Under the pieces are notes generated by a model that saw only the letters and a program-made list of their open reading frames with translations, did no database searches and had not been told where the DNA came from. The position numbers and the translations under genes were made by a program. From an uncultured Chthonomonas sp. (GTDB lineage Bacteria > Armatimonadota > Chthonomonadetes > Chthonomonadales > CAJBBX01), in the NCBI GenBank assembly GCA_903885605.1, contig CAISJD010000161.1, positions 1-38,434 of the forward strand: DNA of 38,434 bases. The letters are read 5' to 3'. This document shows positions 8,260 to 17,367 of the stretch, one piece after another. Position 1 is the stretch's first letter. Each line of letters starts with the position of its first letter.

Positions 8260-9249
8260 GTGGCGGTCAAGCGCATCCTCAGCGGCATGCAGCCGACTGG
8301 CACCTTGCACCTGGGCAACCTTGAAGGAGCCCTGAAGAACTGGGTGCAGTTGCAGTACCAGTACGAGATGTTCTGCTGCATCGTGGACTGGCATGCCCTG
8401 ACTACAATGTACGACCGCACGGACCAGATCACCACCCAGGCCGTCGAGGTCGCCGCGGACTACATCGCCGCCGGTCTGGATCCTGACCGGTGCGCGATCT
8501 TTATTCAGTCGCACGTCAAGGAGCACGCCGAGCTCCACCTCCTCTTTTCCATGATCACGCCGCTGGGCTGGCTCGAGCGCGTGCCCACGTACAAAGAGAA
8601 GCGAGAGAATCTGGGATTAAATGACGAGTCTCTCTCGTATGGTTTGCTGGGATACCCGGTGCTTCAGGCGGCGGACATCCTGGTCTACCGCGCACATGCC
8701 GTGCCGGTGGGCAAGGACCAGATACCGCACATCGAGCTGACGCGGGAGATTGCCAGGCGCTTCAACAGGCTCTACGGCGAGGTCTTCCCTGAGCCCGAGC
8801 AGATGGTCAACGAGGTGGCGGCCGTGGTGCCCGGCATGGACGGACGGAAGATGAGCAAGTCCTACGGGAACGCCATCTACCTGTCCGATGACCCGGACGC
8901 CGTGCGAGCCAAGGTGAACGAGGCCTTCACCTGCCCGACCAAGATCCGCAAGTCCGACCCGGGGGTACCCGAGAACTGCGTGGTCTGCCAGCTTCGCCGC
9001 ACCTTCGACCCGGACGGCTACCTGCCGTCGTGGGAGGAGGACCGGGCAGGAACCCGCGGCTGCGTGCAGAACAAGCGCGAGTTGACCGATGTGATCAACG
9101 CTCGCCTCGCGCCCATCCGGGCCAGGCGCGCCGAGCTACTGGCGGATCCCGGCCAGATTCTGCGCTATCTGGAATCCGGCGCTGATCGAGCGCGGGCCGC
9201 CGCCGAAGAGACAATGAAAGCCGTGCGACACGCCATGGGGCTTGGCTGA
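8260..9249 (+). CDS. trpS: Tryptophanyl-tRNA synthetase
   Basis: TrpS charges tRNA-Trp with tryptophan. The 329-residue product is a class I synthetase of typical bacterial length, with the HIGH-type motif TGTLHLGN (13-20), the GKDQ segment (151-154) after the VPVG loop, and KMSKS (197-201). The GTG at 8260 is chosen because AAGGAG (8248-8253) lies 6 bp upstream and the protein then starts directly at the conserved KRILSGMQPTG segment; the open frame back to 8197 is not coding-like. It is co-directional with the protease gene and with the isocitrate dehydrogenase gene 26 bp downstream. No T-box leader is visible in the 99 bp upstream. Confidence 0.97.
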   Translation: MAVKRILSGMQPTGTLHLGNLEGALKNWVQLQYQYEMFCCIVDWHALTTMYDRTDQITTQAVEVAADYIAAGLDPDRCAIFIQSHVKEHAELHLLFSMITPLGWLERVPTYKEKRENLGLNDESLSYGLLGYPVLQAADILVYRAHAVPVGKDQIPHIELTREIARRFNRLYGEVFPEPEQMVNEVAAVVPGMDGRKMSKSYGNAIYLSDDPDAVRAKVNEAFTCPTKIRKSDPGVPENCVVCQLRRTFDPDGYLPSWEEDRAGTRGCVQNKRELTDVINARLAPIRARRAELLADPGQILRYLESGADRARAAAEETMKAVRHAMGLG

Positions 9250-9275
9250 GCCACCCCATCAGGGAGGCGCCTTCC

Positions 9276-10313
9276 ATGCTTAGGGTAGTGGTAATACCGG
9301 GTGACGGCATCGGCCCGGAGGTAACGGACGCGACGCTCAAGGTCGTCGAGGCCACCGGCGTCAACGTGCAGTGGGACCTCTACGAGGCCGGGGCCGACGT
9401 GCTGACCAAGTACGGCACCCCGGTTCCGGACGAGGTCCTTGCCGCCGTGGCATCGGTGGGGATCGCGCTCAAGGGGCCTATCACCACACCTGTGGGTACG
9501 GGCTTCGCCAGCGCCAACGTGATGCTGCGCAAGCGCCTGAACCTCTACGCCAACGTGCGGCCCATCCGGTCGCTACCCGGCGTGAGTACGAAGTTCCCCA
9601 ACGTCGACCTGGTGGTGGTTCGAGAGAACAGCGAGGACCTCTACTCCGGGCTGGAGCACATCGTCGTGCCCGGCGTGGTGGAGAGCCTTAAGATCATCAC
9701 CGAGACGGCCTGCATGCGGATAGGGCGCTACGCCTTCCAGTACGCCCAGCGGAACGGCCGGCGCAAGGTCACCTCGGTCCACAAGGCCAACATCATGAAG
9801 CTGGCGGACGGGCTCTTCCTTGAGTGCCTGCGCCGCGTGGCCCGCGACTTCCCCGACATCGAGTACAACGAGATGATCGTGGACAACACCTGCATGCAGC
9901 TCGTCATGCGCCCCGAGCAGTTCGACGTGATGGTGATGGAGAACCTCTACGGCGACATCCTCTCCGACCTGGGAGCGGGGTTGATCGGCGGACTGGGCCT
10001 CACAGCCAGCGCCAACATCGGCGAGGGCGGCATTGCGATGTTCGAGGCGGTCCACGGTTCGGCGCCGGATATCGCCGGGCGCAACCTGGCCAACCCGATC
10101 GCGCTGATCCTTTCCGCGGCCATGATGCTCCGCCATGCCGGCGAGATCGACGCGGGCAAGAGCATCGAGGACGCGGTGCTCAGCGTCCTGGCCGAGGGCT
10201 CCTGCATGACGCGCGACCTGGGCGGCTCGGCATCCACCACCGAGATGCGCGACGCCGTCATCGCCGCCATGGGCCGGCAGCCTCAGGGCCTCGGGCAGGC
10301 CTCGGCTTCCTGA
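9276..10313 (+). CDS. icd: NAD-dependent isocitrate dehydrogenase
   Basis: A 345-residue beta-decarboxylating dehydrogenase. It most likely oxidises isocitrate to 2-oxoglutarate in the TCA cycle. IPGDGIGPEV opens the protein. The substrate loop has Ser79-x-Asn81-x-x-x-Arg85, the pattern typical of isocitrate rather than isopropylmalate dehydrogenases, followed by LYANVRP. The cofactor segment HGSAPDIAG carries Asp265 and Ile266, the NAD-type residues where NADP enzymes have Lys-Tyr. The C-terminal TRDLGGSASTTEM is also typical. GGGAGG lies 8 bp before the ATG. Homoisocitrate dehydrogenase is the main alternative, but the Ser-x-Asn loop argues against it. Its last 31 bp overlap the 3' end of the convergent glycosyltransferase-like gene. 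Confidence 0.9.
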   Translation: MLRVVVIPGDGIGPEVTDATLKVVEATGVNVQWDLYEAGADVLTKYGTPVPDEVLAAVASVGIALKGPITTPVGTGFASANVMLRKRLNLYANVRPIRSLPGVSTKFPNVDLVVVRENSEDLYSGLEHIVVPGVVESLKIITETACMRIGRYAFQYAQRNGRRKVTSVHKANIMKLADGLFLECLRRVARDFPDIEYNEMIVDNTCMQLVMRPEQFDVMVMENLYGDILSDLGAGLIGGLGLTASANIGEGGIAMFEAVHGSAPDIAGRNLANPIALILSAAMMLRHAGEIDAGKSIEDAVLSVLAEGSCMTRDLGGSASTTEMRDAVIAAMGRQPQGLGQASAS

Positions 10314-12082
10314 GTGAGGCGCCGGGCCTCGGTGTACCGGCCCTGTCCGAAGTAGATGACGGACAGGCCGCGCCGAGGCCCGGCACTCCCTGTGTCGGCC
10401 TGAATGGCCCTCAGGTAGCGCCTCTCCGCTTCGGCAGTATCTCCCCGCTGGGCGGCGCAGTAGCCGAGCCAGCCCAGCGTCTCCGCGGACCGCGGCTTCA
10501 CCGCATCGGCCGCCAGGAAGGCCCTCTCGGCTCCGGCAATGTCACTCAGACCTGAGCGGGCGGCGCCCACCTGGCCGAGCAGTAGCGCAAGGTACTCCTC
10601 TGGTCGCCCGGCGCTCCCCTGCCCCTGCTGCAGCCGGCGGCGAACCTCGGGCCGCCCGGCAACCGCGGCGATCCGGTCCGGCTCCCACTGGCCGGCCCCT
10701 ACCAGCGAGTCGAGCAGTACGCCAAGGTGCGGCAGCGCCTCGGACCAGCGCTGCTGCAGCATGGCGTTGCGGGCCAGGTTGTAGCGAGCCACGCCGCAGG
10801 CCGGATCCCAACGCAGCATGGACCGGTAGAGCTGCGGCTCGGAGGCCCACACGCCCATGCCGGCCACCGCCACGCCTCCCCAGCCCAACAGGGCACAGGC
10901 GGCAAGGGCCGCCGCCGGGGCGCCGCCCCATCGACGCGACGCTCCGGTCACCAGGCCGGCCGCCATCAGGGCCACAGCAACGCAGGCCAGCGAGGCGCGG
11001 TAGGGCGCCAGCAGCAGGAACGGTAGCGGCACCAGGTTGACGACCGGCCCAAGAGCCAGGCCGCAGAGGAGGAGGAGCCACGCCACCTCGCGACGCCGAC
11101 GCCACGCCACAGCGACGCCTGCCACCCAGGCAACGGCCAGACCAAAGCCCACGAGCGCCGGCCATGCGCCCAGATGCTCGAACGGAGCCAGCGTCACAGC
11201 CGACATGAGCCGGGGCCAGGGCGCGACCAGCATCAGCGCGTAGGCCAGGATGCTCTGGCCGGCCCTCATCGCCTGCTCGATAGGAGGCGCAGGCAGGAGC
11301 GCAGGACGGGGTAACGAAACGAAGACACCCATCGCCACGAAGAAGACCACCGCGACGCCATACGGGAGCATGGCGAACCAGTGGCCTCCCGGCAGGCTAA
11401 CGCCTCGGGTGGGGCGGAAGCAGAGGAAGGCAAGCGGTACCAGCAGCAGGATGGCCGCGGTCTGCTCCTTCGTGAAGACTGCCAGGGTGAATGACGCCAC
11501 CGACAGGGCCAGCCAGAGCGACCGGCTGTCGCCCACGCTACGGGCGGCCGCAACCAGACCCACCAGGCACCAGACCACAAAGAAGATCGACAGCGTGTCG
11601 GTGCGGCCCCCGATCCAGGCCACCGATCCGCCCATGACGGGATGCACGGCGAAGAGCGCCCCGGCCAGCAGCGCCGCCCATCGGTCGCAGAGGATGTGCC
11701 GCCCAAGGGCCACTACGCCCACCACAGAGCCCGCGTGGAGCAGCAGGTTGACCATGTGCATATGGACCGGAGACGCGCCCCAGAGCCGCAGGTCGAGCCA
11801 GAAGGAGAGCGACACCAGCGGCCTGTAGTAGAAGAAGAGGAAGGGCTGCGTGAAGCAGGCAGCGGCCGAGCGCCCACCGCCGATGGCCTCGCCACTGACG
11901 ATCATGTGGTCGTCCCAGACGAGCGCGCCACGGAGGGCAGGCAGGTAGAAACCCACGGCACAGAGGGCCAAGATGCCGGCCAGCAGCATGTCGGTGTGGC
12001 GCACGGCGGCAAGCCCGCCCCCTGGGGATGGCGCCTCAGGGAGCGGACTACCGGTTCTCGGCGGCGTAGGCGCGTCAGTCAC
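10283..12082 (-). CDS. TMTC-like polytopic membrane protein with C-terminal TPRs (putative GT-C glycosyltransferase)
   Basis: A 599-residue protein with about 10-12 hydrophobic membrane segments (residues 30-410) and a soluble C-terminal TPR region (about 420-595). Shortly after the first membrane helix it has WDD (56-58) and then YYRP (85-88), the arrangement of GT-C glycosyltransferases and of TMTC-type O-mannosyltransferase-like proteins that use lipid-linked sugars outside the membrane. Acceptor and sugar are unknown. The GTG start at 12082 lies 7 bp after the stop of the large secreted glycosidase-like gene; its ribosome site is weak, so translation may depend on coupling. The 3' end overlaps convergent icd by 31 bp. 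Confidence 0.75.
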   Translation of the reverse strand: MTDAPTPPRTGSPLPEAPSPGGGLAAVRHTDMLLAGILALCAVGFYLPALRGALVWDDHMIVSGEAIGGGRSAAACFTQPFLFFYYRPLVSLSFWLDLRLWGASPVHMHMVNLLLHAGSVVGVVALGRHILCDRWAALLAGALFAVHPVMGGSVAWIGGRTDTLSIFFVVWCLVGLVAAARSVGDSRSLWLALSVASFTLAVFTKEQTAAILLLVPLAFLCFRPTRGVSLPGGHWFAMLPYGVAVVFFVAMGVFVSLPRPALLPAPPIEQAMRAGQSILAYALMLVAPWPRLMSAVTLAPFEHLGAWPALVGFGLAVAWVAGVAVAWRRRREVAWLLLLCGLALGPVVNLVPLPFLLLAPYRASLACVAVALMAAGLVTGASRRWGGAPAAALAACALLGWGGVAVAGMGVWASEPQLYRSMLRWDPACGVARYNLARNAMLQQRWSEALPHLGVLLDSLVGAGQWEPDRIAAVAGRPEVRRRLQQGQGSAGRPEEYLALLLGQVGAARSGLSDIAGAERAFLAADAVKPRSAETLGWLGYCAAQRGDTAEAERRYLRAIQADTGSAGPRRGLSVIYFGQGRYTEARRLTQEAEACPRP

Positions 12083-12089
12083 CGGCGGG

Positions 12090-15000
12090 CTACGGCGCCT
12101 TGGCGGGCCAGCGGTAGGTCGAGGCCGAGCCCAGGCGCAAGGTGATCCAGCCGCCCGACCGGCTCACCTGCGGCGGCGCAGCATCGGAGGGATCGCCGGC
12201 GACTGCCTGCGTGGGATCGCCGAACTTGCCGGCCCTCAAGTCCACACGGGTGCCCGTCACGCCCGGGCAGGGCGTCAGCACCCAGTCGCCGCCACGACGG
12301 GCCAGATGGAAGGCGCCGTCCGTGCGGGCATTGCCGAAGTCCACCAGCCGTCCGGGTGCGTTCAGGCCCGCTCCGTAGGCGACGGCCAGTCGCGGGTCCT
12401 TGCCGGTCTCGCGGACGAACTCAACGACGGCGCCTCCCTGCGCGACGCGGATGACGCCCAGGAGGATGCGTCCCGAAGCATCGGTCGGCCCCTGCAGTCG
12501 AAGGCGCCCGCCGCCGCCCACCGCATCGACCAGGCCGATGGTCCACTGATAGTCGCCGTCCTCGATGCCCGAGGGCACCGTGATGTCGTGCGGCCCATCG
12601 GTGACGACCTGGCCCGGTTTCCACTGATCGGTGGCGGGCGTCAGGCCATGGTCCTGCTGGAACTTGATCCCCTCGTCGCCATTGGGGCCGGTCCTGCCGA
12701 AGTGGACGAAGCAATGGTACAGGCCCGGAGGCGCCTCGTCGGCCTTCCATCGGTAGGTGGCGCGGAATTGCCGGGGGCCGATCTGGGCGAACGAGGCCAC
12801 GGTCGGGCGGATCAGGCTCTGGCCGCTGAGGCTCCACTGGGAACGAGGGCGGGCATTGGCGAAGACGGACGTGGGCGTCTCGACGTAGTCCGCCATGCCC
12901 CCGTCGCGCTGGGCCGTCCAGGCGGTGAGGCCCTTGCCCGTGGCGAGCCAACCATACTGGGGGAGCGTGAGGCCGCCAACGCTGACTGGCTTGTCGCTTG
13001 TGTTGCCCACGACCTGTAGGCCGGAGGCGTACCGGACACGGGCCACCGTCCGACGGCCCGACTTGGCGGCTGCGGTGCCGTCAACCCATCGGCCGCCCTC
13101 CAGGTACGCGATACCGGTCGGCACCGAGGCGCCGAACTGCGCCGAGACGGGGCAGACCAGGTGGTGCTCCAGCCACGACAGTCGATCGATGCCCCAGGTG
13201 GCGGCGCCGAGGAAGCCCGCGTGGCCGTACAGGACCTCCTGCAGGCGGTACTGGTCGAGGAGCGTCATGGGCGGCACGCTGCCCCACTGCATGTCGGTCC
13301 ACCAGCGCTCGTAGTAGCCCATCCCGTGGTTGAACTGAAGCGGGTGGATCTTCAGCAGGTCGAAGTCCACCGCAAGCGGCGCAGTCTGCCCGCCGTTGCC
13401 GGGCCAGCCGACCCCGAACTGGGCCTCAACGCCGTCGAGGAGGCCGCTCCAGTACCAGTGGTTGTTCCCCTCGCCGAAGACGGGTCCGCCGTGGGTGTCG
13501 CGCTCGAATTGCCACAGGTCGCGGTGGACCTCCCAGACGCGGCGGAACGTGCCCGCGCCCTGCTCGCCGGCTCGCTGGTCCACATGGAACCAGGGCGGAA
13601 CCGCCGAGTGGACGTCGAGGTAGTTGGCATTGGTGCCGAACCGGCCCTTCACCTGCGGCGACTGGCTCCGTGCCAGCGGCAGGATCGCGTTGGGCTGGAT
13701 GGCGTAGGACTGGATGCGCGTGCCGGCGTTGTACCAGGCCAACTGCTGCTTGCCGGCCGAATCCAGCGCGATGTCGTGGGCGTTGAAGCCCTCGTAGTTG
13801 GGGTAGTAGTCGACGTAGTTCTCATGCAACGCCACCAGGTAGCCCAGCCGAACGGCGGTGCCCACGAGATCCTTCATGGCCGGATCGCCGCCCATGCCGG
13901 CCATGGCGGGAACGTGCGCGGGCAGGCCGTTGTCGTAGCCGTCGCGCTGCCACACGTGAACCAGAACCACCGCGTTCCGCACACCGAGGCCATGGAGGCG
14001 CTCCAGCATCCGCGCCAGGCGGGAGAAGTCGGGCCCCCACGTATCGAGGATGATCTTGTCGGCCAGTGTCCGCCGGTAGGGCGAAGGAGCATTGCCGGGG
14101 TTGGGCATCACCTCGGCGTAGTGCCAGGCCGCCGTGAACACCGCGCGCTCCTTCAGCGGGTTGCGTGTACCGTCCGTGAGCGCGTCGTACCGCGCCAACT
14201 GCCCCTGATGCAACGACGCGTTGGATGCGGTCCAATCCAGGAAGGCGCCCACGAATGCATTCTGGGACGGCAGGTAGTGGATCTCACCGGAGTAGAAGGG
14301 CGTCGGAACGGCGCGCCGCCGCATGACGGGCCCCCACGTACCCATATCGAACTCGCTGACCACGGGCTGGTCGCAGGCCGCGTCCACGACGAGGCTCTTC
14401 TGGCTCATCGATACCGTGAGCCGCACGACAGCCTCGCGGTCGCCCACGCGGTAGGTCCGCACGATGCGTAGCGCGCCGCCGGCCATGGTGGACCGCACGG
14501 CGATCGGCGTGGCGGCGCTGGTGAAGCGAACCTCGGCGGCTCGCGCCAGCGGCACACGCTCAAGCCGGTCGCCCGCCATGTGCGCGACCACCTGCGCCTG
14601 ACCCAGCAGCGGGTCCGTGGGCCTGGCCGGCGGCGCCACCTCGTAGGTCAGTGAGCCGTCCGGCCCCTGATAGGTGAAGAGCGCCTTGCCGCCCTTCCAG
14701 ACGGCCGTGGAGCGCCCGGCGAAGCCCGACGTGGGCGCGACCGACCGCGTGGCTGACGAGAGCAAGCGAGCCAGGGCAAGCGGCCTGGGCGCGGGCCGAG
14801 ACCGTTGCGCCACGGCGATGCCGGCCATGGTCAGCTTGCGGCCGCCCCAGTAGGCGTAGTCAAAGCTCGAGTCGTCTTTGGGACCCGGATCGACCTCGAA
14901 CCGAACGGTCACAGTGCGCGGCCTGCCGTCGGACAGGCGGATGCGAAAAGGAACCCACGCGTCGTCCTTCGTGTTTGCTTCCCAGGCGACGCGGCCATCG

Positions 15001-15413
15001 ACGCTTACGCGGAAGGTGGCGCCGTCCGTCTTCCCCACCATGTCGGACCGCATGGCCACGAAGCCGCTGACCACCGCCCCGCGGCACTTTGGCAGGGCGA
15101 AGCGGTACTCCTGCCAGGTGACGCCCGTGCCGCCGCGCCATGGGCAGTGGAGCAGGTGCGCGCGCTTGCCCCTCTGCTCACCGGCCGGCGCGCACGAGAT
15201 ACCCATGGGCTCCACGAAGTGGCCGGTCCAGCCGTCGGGCATGATGACGGCGGGCTTGCCCCGGTAGGCCCAGCCCACGGAGTAGAGGCCCACATCATCG
15301 ATGTCCAGCACGGCGGCGTCGGGCGACACCAGAGGCGTCACGGCGAGCGCCGGCGCGAAGAGCCATAGGCAGGCAAGGCCGAGCAGCGTCCGGCGCAGGT
15401 GAGCGAGGGTCAA
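12090..15413 (-). CDS. Large secreted glycosidase-like protein (GH101/GH129/DUF5696-type architecture)
   Basis: A 1107-residue protein with a Sec signal peptide ending near residue 25. Residues 30-200 look like a carbohydrate-binding NPCBM-type beta-sandwich. A second beta-rich region follows (about 230-400), then a TIM-barrel-like part (about 450-720), then C-terminal beta domains. In the barrel, HENYVDYYPNYEGF, NANYLDVHS (Asp600) and GGPVFGEGNNH (Glu648) resemble the nucleophile and acid/base regions of endo-alpha-N-acetylgalactosaminidase-like families; this is from overall look, not a search. The start is TTG at 15413, with AGGA 7 bp upstream and 10 bp after the aminotransferase stop. The frame stays open to 15806 only as an out-of-frame shadow of the aminotransferase gene. 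An extracellular glycan hydrolase is the most likely role. Confidence 0.7.
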   Translation of the reverse strand: MTLAHLRRTLLGLACLWLFAPALAVTPLVSPDAAVLDIDDVGLYSVGWAYRGKPAVIMPDGWTGHFVEPMGISCAPAGEQRGKRAHLLHCPWRGGTGVTWQEYRFALPKCRGAVVSGFVAMRSDMVGKTDGATFRVSVDGRVAWEANTKDDAWVPFRIRLSDGRPRTVTVRFEVDPGPKDDSSFDYAYWGGRKLTMAGIAVAQRSRPAPRPLALARLLSSATRSVAPTSGFAGRSTAVWKGGKALFTYQGPDGSLTYEVAPPARPTDPLLGQAQVVAHMAGDRLERVPLARAAEVRFTSAATPIAVRSTMAGGALRIVRTYRVGDREAVVRLTVSMSQKSLVVDAACDQPVVSEFDMGTWGPVMRRRAVPTPFYSGEIHYLPSQNAFVGAFLDWTASNASLHQGQLARYDALTDGTRNPLKERAVFTAAWHYAEVMPNPGNAPSPYRRTLADKIILDTWGPDFSRLARMLERLHGLGVRNAVVLVHVWQRDGYDNGLPAHVPAMAGMGGDPAMKDLVGTAVRLGYLVALHENYVDYYPNYEGFNAHDIALDSAGKQQLAWYNAGTRIQSYAIQPNAILPLARSQSPQVKGRFGTNANYLDVHSAVPPWFHVDQRAGEQGAGTFRRVWEVHRDLWQFERDTHGGPVFGEGNNHWYWSGLLDGVEAQFGVGWPGNGGQTAPLAVDFDLLKIHPLQFNHGMGYYERWWTDMQWGSVPPMTLLDQYRLQEVLYGHAGFLGAATWGIDRLSWLEHHLVCPVSAQFGASVPTGIAYLEGGRWVDGTAAAKSGRRTVARVRYASGLQVVGNTSDKPVSVGGLTLPQYGWLATGKGLTAWTAQRDGGMADYVETPTSVFANARPRSQWSLSGQSLIRPTVASFAQIGPRQFRATYRWKADEAPPGLYHCFVHFGRTGPNGDEGIKFQQDHGLTPATDQWKPGQVVTDGPHDITVPSGIEDGDYQWTIGLVDAVGGGGRLRLQGPTDASGRILLGVIRVAQGGAVVEFVRETGKDPRLAVAYGAGLNAPGRLVDFGNARTDGAFHLARRGGDWVLTPCPGVTGTRVDLRAGKFGDPTQAVAGDPSDAAPPQVSRSGGWITLRLGSASTYRWPAKAP

Positions 15414-15423
15414 GGTGCTTTCC

Positions 15424-16644
15424 TTACTGGGTCCAGGCGGCCTGGATACGTTGGATGGCCTCGGCGATGTCGTCCATGTCCGTCGCGTCGCCGAGAAGCT
15501 GGGTCTGGAAGATCCAGACGCCGTCGGCGCAGAGCTGCTCGCAGACGGGGCACTGAACCTTCGTGTAGTCCATCCTGGCGCCGGATCGGCACCAGGCGCC
15601 CTCGCCGGCCGAGCGGCGGGCGAAGACCACCTCCTTGTAGAGCGGCACGTAGCCCGACGAGACCGGGATGCCCTCGGCGCCCATGGCGGCCAGGAACTCG
15701 TCTCGGCTATGGCCTCCAAACGCATCGGCATCGTACCGCAGCGTGTAGAGGTGGTAGGCGTGGCGAGTGATGCGCGGGTCCGGCGGCGGCGCCATGATGC
15801 CGACAATGCCTGAGAGGAGGCCCGTGAGCCGCTCCGCGTTGCGCGTTCGGATCTCGGTCTGCTGCGGCAACCGGCCCAGTTGGGCCATGGCGATGGCCGC
15901 CTGCCACTCGGTCATGCGGAAGTTGCCGCCCAGCACGTGGTGCTCGTACCATTTGCCCGAGCGCGTGCGGCCCACGTTGTGCACGGACCAGACCTTGTCG
16001 TAGACCGTCTCGTCATCGCAGACGATGGCCCCGCCCTCGCCAGCGTTCACGTTCTTGCTGGCCTGGAAGCTGAAGGTGCCGCAGTCGCCCAACGCGCCCA
16101 CCTTGCGGCCCCGCCATTCCGCGGCGTGGGCCTGCGCGGCGTCTTCAATGACGATGAGGCTGTGGCGCCGGGCCACGTCGAGCACGCCGTCCATGTCGGC
16201 CGGCCGCCCGCCGATGTGCACGGGGATGATCGCCCGTGTGCGCGGCGTGATGGCTGCCTCGATGGCGGCCGGGTCGATGTTGAACGAGTGGGGCTCAACA
16301 TCCACGAACACGGGCGTGGCCGAGACCGCCAGCACACTGGAAGCCGTGGCTATAAAGGTGTAGGGCGGCACGATGACCTCGTCGCCGCAGCCGATGCCCA
16401 GGCCTCGCAGGGCAACCTCCAGCGCGGCGGTGCCGTTGGTGACGCAGACGGCGTGGTTCGCATCCTGCGAGGCCGCGAAGGCCTCTTCGAACTTGGGGAC
16501 GTAGCGCCCGCCGATGCCCCACCACTGCCCGCTCCGCAGCACGTCCAGAACAGCCTCTTCCTCCTCGGAGCCCCAGATCGGCCATGCGGGCCAGGGCTTG
16601 GTGCGGACGGGTGTGCCGCCGTCCACGGCTAGCTTCACTGCCAT
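15424..16644 (-). CDS. DegT/DnrJ/EryC1/StrS-family PLP aminotransferase
   Basis: A 406-residue fold-type I aminotransferase of the sugar aminotransferase family. The internal aldimine lysine is Lys197 in SFQASKN; Asp168 (VIEDAAQA) would contact the PLP pyridine nitrogen; TNGTAALEVAL (69-79) and PPYTFIATASS (93-103) are cofactor-binding segments. Family members usually aminate keto sugars, nucleotide sugars or inosose; the AHBA-synthase/scyllo-inosose-type start (LAVDGGTPVR) puts it near the inosose or catabolic branch, which I cannot resolve. ATG at 16644 is chosen because GGAGG lies 6 bp upstream and it coincides with the conserved start. It lies 46 bp after ruvC and 10 bp before the secreted glycosidase-like gene. 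A role in making or processing an amino sugar is inference. Confidence 0.9.
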   Translation of the reverse strand: MAVKLAVDGGTPVRTKPWPAWPIWGSEEEEAVLDVLRSGQWWGIGGRYVPKFEEAFAASQDANHAVCVTNGTAALEVALRGLGIGCGDEVIVPPYTFIATASSVLAVSATPVFVDVEPHSFNIDPAAIEAAITPRTRAIIPVHIGGRPADMDGVLDVARRHSLIVIEDAAQAHAAEWRGRKVGALGDCGTFSFQASKNVNAGEGGAIVCDDETVYDKVWSVHNVGRTRSGKWYEHHVLGGNFRMTEWQAAIAMAQLGRLPQQTEIRTRNAERLTGLLSGIVGIMAPPPDPRITRHAYHLYTLRYDADAFGGHSRDEFLAAMGAEGIPVSSGYVPLYKEVVFARRSAGEGAWCRSGARMDYTKVQCPVCEQLCADGVWIFQTQLLGDATDMDDIAEAIQRIQAAWTQ

Positions 16645-16690
16645 TGAACCCTCCTCGTCGCGCCGGCGCCCGCCGGCCTCGTGATCTTGG

Positions 16691-17179
16691 CTATCGACCC
16701 GTGCCGAGGATCCCCACCGAGTGCGCGTGGCAGACTGCCACGGCCAGCGCATCGGCGGCGTCATCGGGCTTCGGTATGCTCTTGAGCTCCAGTATGCGCT
16801 GGATCATAAACTGCACCTGCTTCTTGTCCGCCCCGCCATACCCCACCACGGCCTGCTTCACTTCCATGGGAGTGTACTCCTGCCACGGGATGCCGCGCAT
16901 TGCGGCCAGCAGAAGAACAACGCCGATGGTCCGCCCGACCACGAGGGCCGTGGTCTCGTTGCGCGAGAAGAAGAGCCGCTCCGTTGCCAAGGTGTCCGGC
17001 TGATGTACATCAATGAGGGCGCTGAGCCCCTCGTAGATGGTGAGCAGGCGGCGCGGCGGCGACATGTCCGGCTCCGTCCGCAACACCCCGTAGTCCAGAG
17101 GTGTCAGCCTGCCGGCCTCCTTGCGCAGGAACCCGTATCCGGTGATGGCGATGCCCGGGTCCACGCCCATGATGATCAT
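16691..17179 (-). CDS. ruvC: Crossover junction endodeoxyribonuclease RuvC
   Basis: RuvC resolves Holliday junctions during recombinational repair as a dimer with RuvAB. The 162-residue product has the usual length and acidic catalytic residues: Asp7 in GVDPG, Glu67 in ATERLFF, and Asp140/Asp143 in DDAADALA. The first ATG (17179) is preferred over the in-frame ATG at 17170 because GGAGG lies 10 bp before it. ruvA and ruvB are not in the window; instead ruvC heads a co-directional run with an aminotransferase and glycan-related genes. It is divergent from the tRNA-Lys gene. Confidence 0.96.
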   Translation of the reverse strand: MIIMGVDPGIAITGYGFLRKEAGRLTPLDYGVLRTEPDMSPPRRLLTIYEGLSALIDVHQPDTLATERLFFSRNETTALVVGRTIGVVLLLAAMRGIPWQEYTPMEVKQAVVGYGGADKKQVQFMIQRILELKSIPKPDDAADALAVAVCHAHSVGILGTGR

Positions 17180-17213
17180 TCAGGCCAAGCCTCCAAGACA
17201 TCCCGGCCCGGTG

Positions 17214-17243
17214 TTGCACACGCTCCACGGGGCGGGGTATACT
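17214..17243 (+). promoter_or_regulatory. Promoter of tRNA-Lys
   Basis: TTGCAC at 17214-17219 and TATACT at 17238-17243 are separated by 18 bp. The tRNA begins 13 bp after the -10 box, so the primary transcript would carry only a short 5' leader. Confidence 0.65.
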
Positions 17244-17255
17244 GTCGTGCCGGAC

Positions 17256-17328
<73 letters not shown>

Positions 17329-17333
17329 TTAGC

Positions 17334-17363
17334 GGGCCGCTCCAGAGTTCTGGGGCGGCCCTT
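17334..17363 (+). terminator. Terminator hairpin after tRNA-Lys
   Basis: Bases 17334-17346 pair with 17349-17361 along 13 positions with a single G-T pair. The two-base gap means the innermost pair must open to form a loop. The stem is followed by TTGGTGTTACTT, a modest T-rich tail. It also lies just beyond the stop of the convergent esterase-like gene and may serve both directions. Confidence 0.7.
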
Positions 17364-17367
17364 GGTG

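Noticed and set aside
15414-15806. N-terminal extension of the large secreted glycosidase-like protein
   Set aside because: This part is an Arg/Ser/Pro-rich shadow of the aminotransferase gene in another frame. A TTG with a good ribosome site and a signal peptide begins at 15413.
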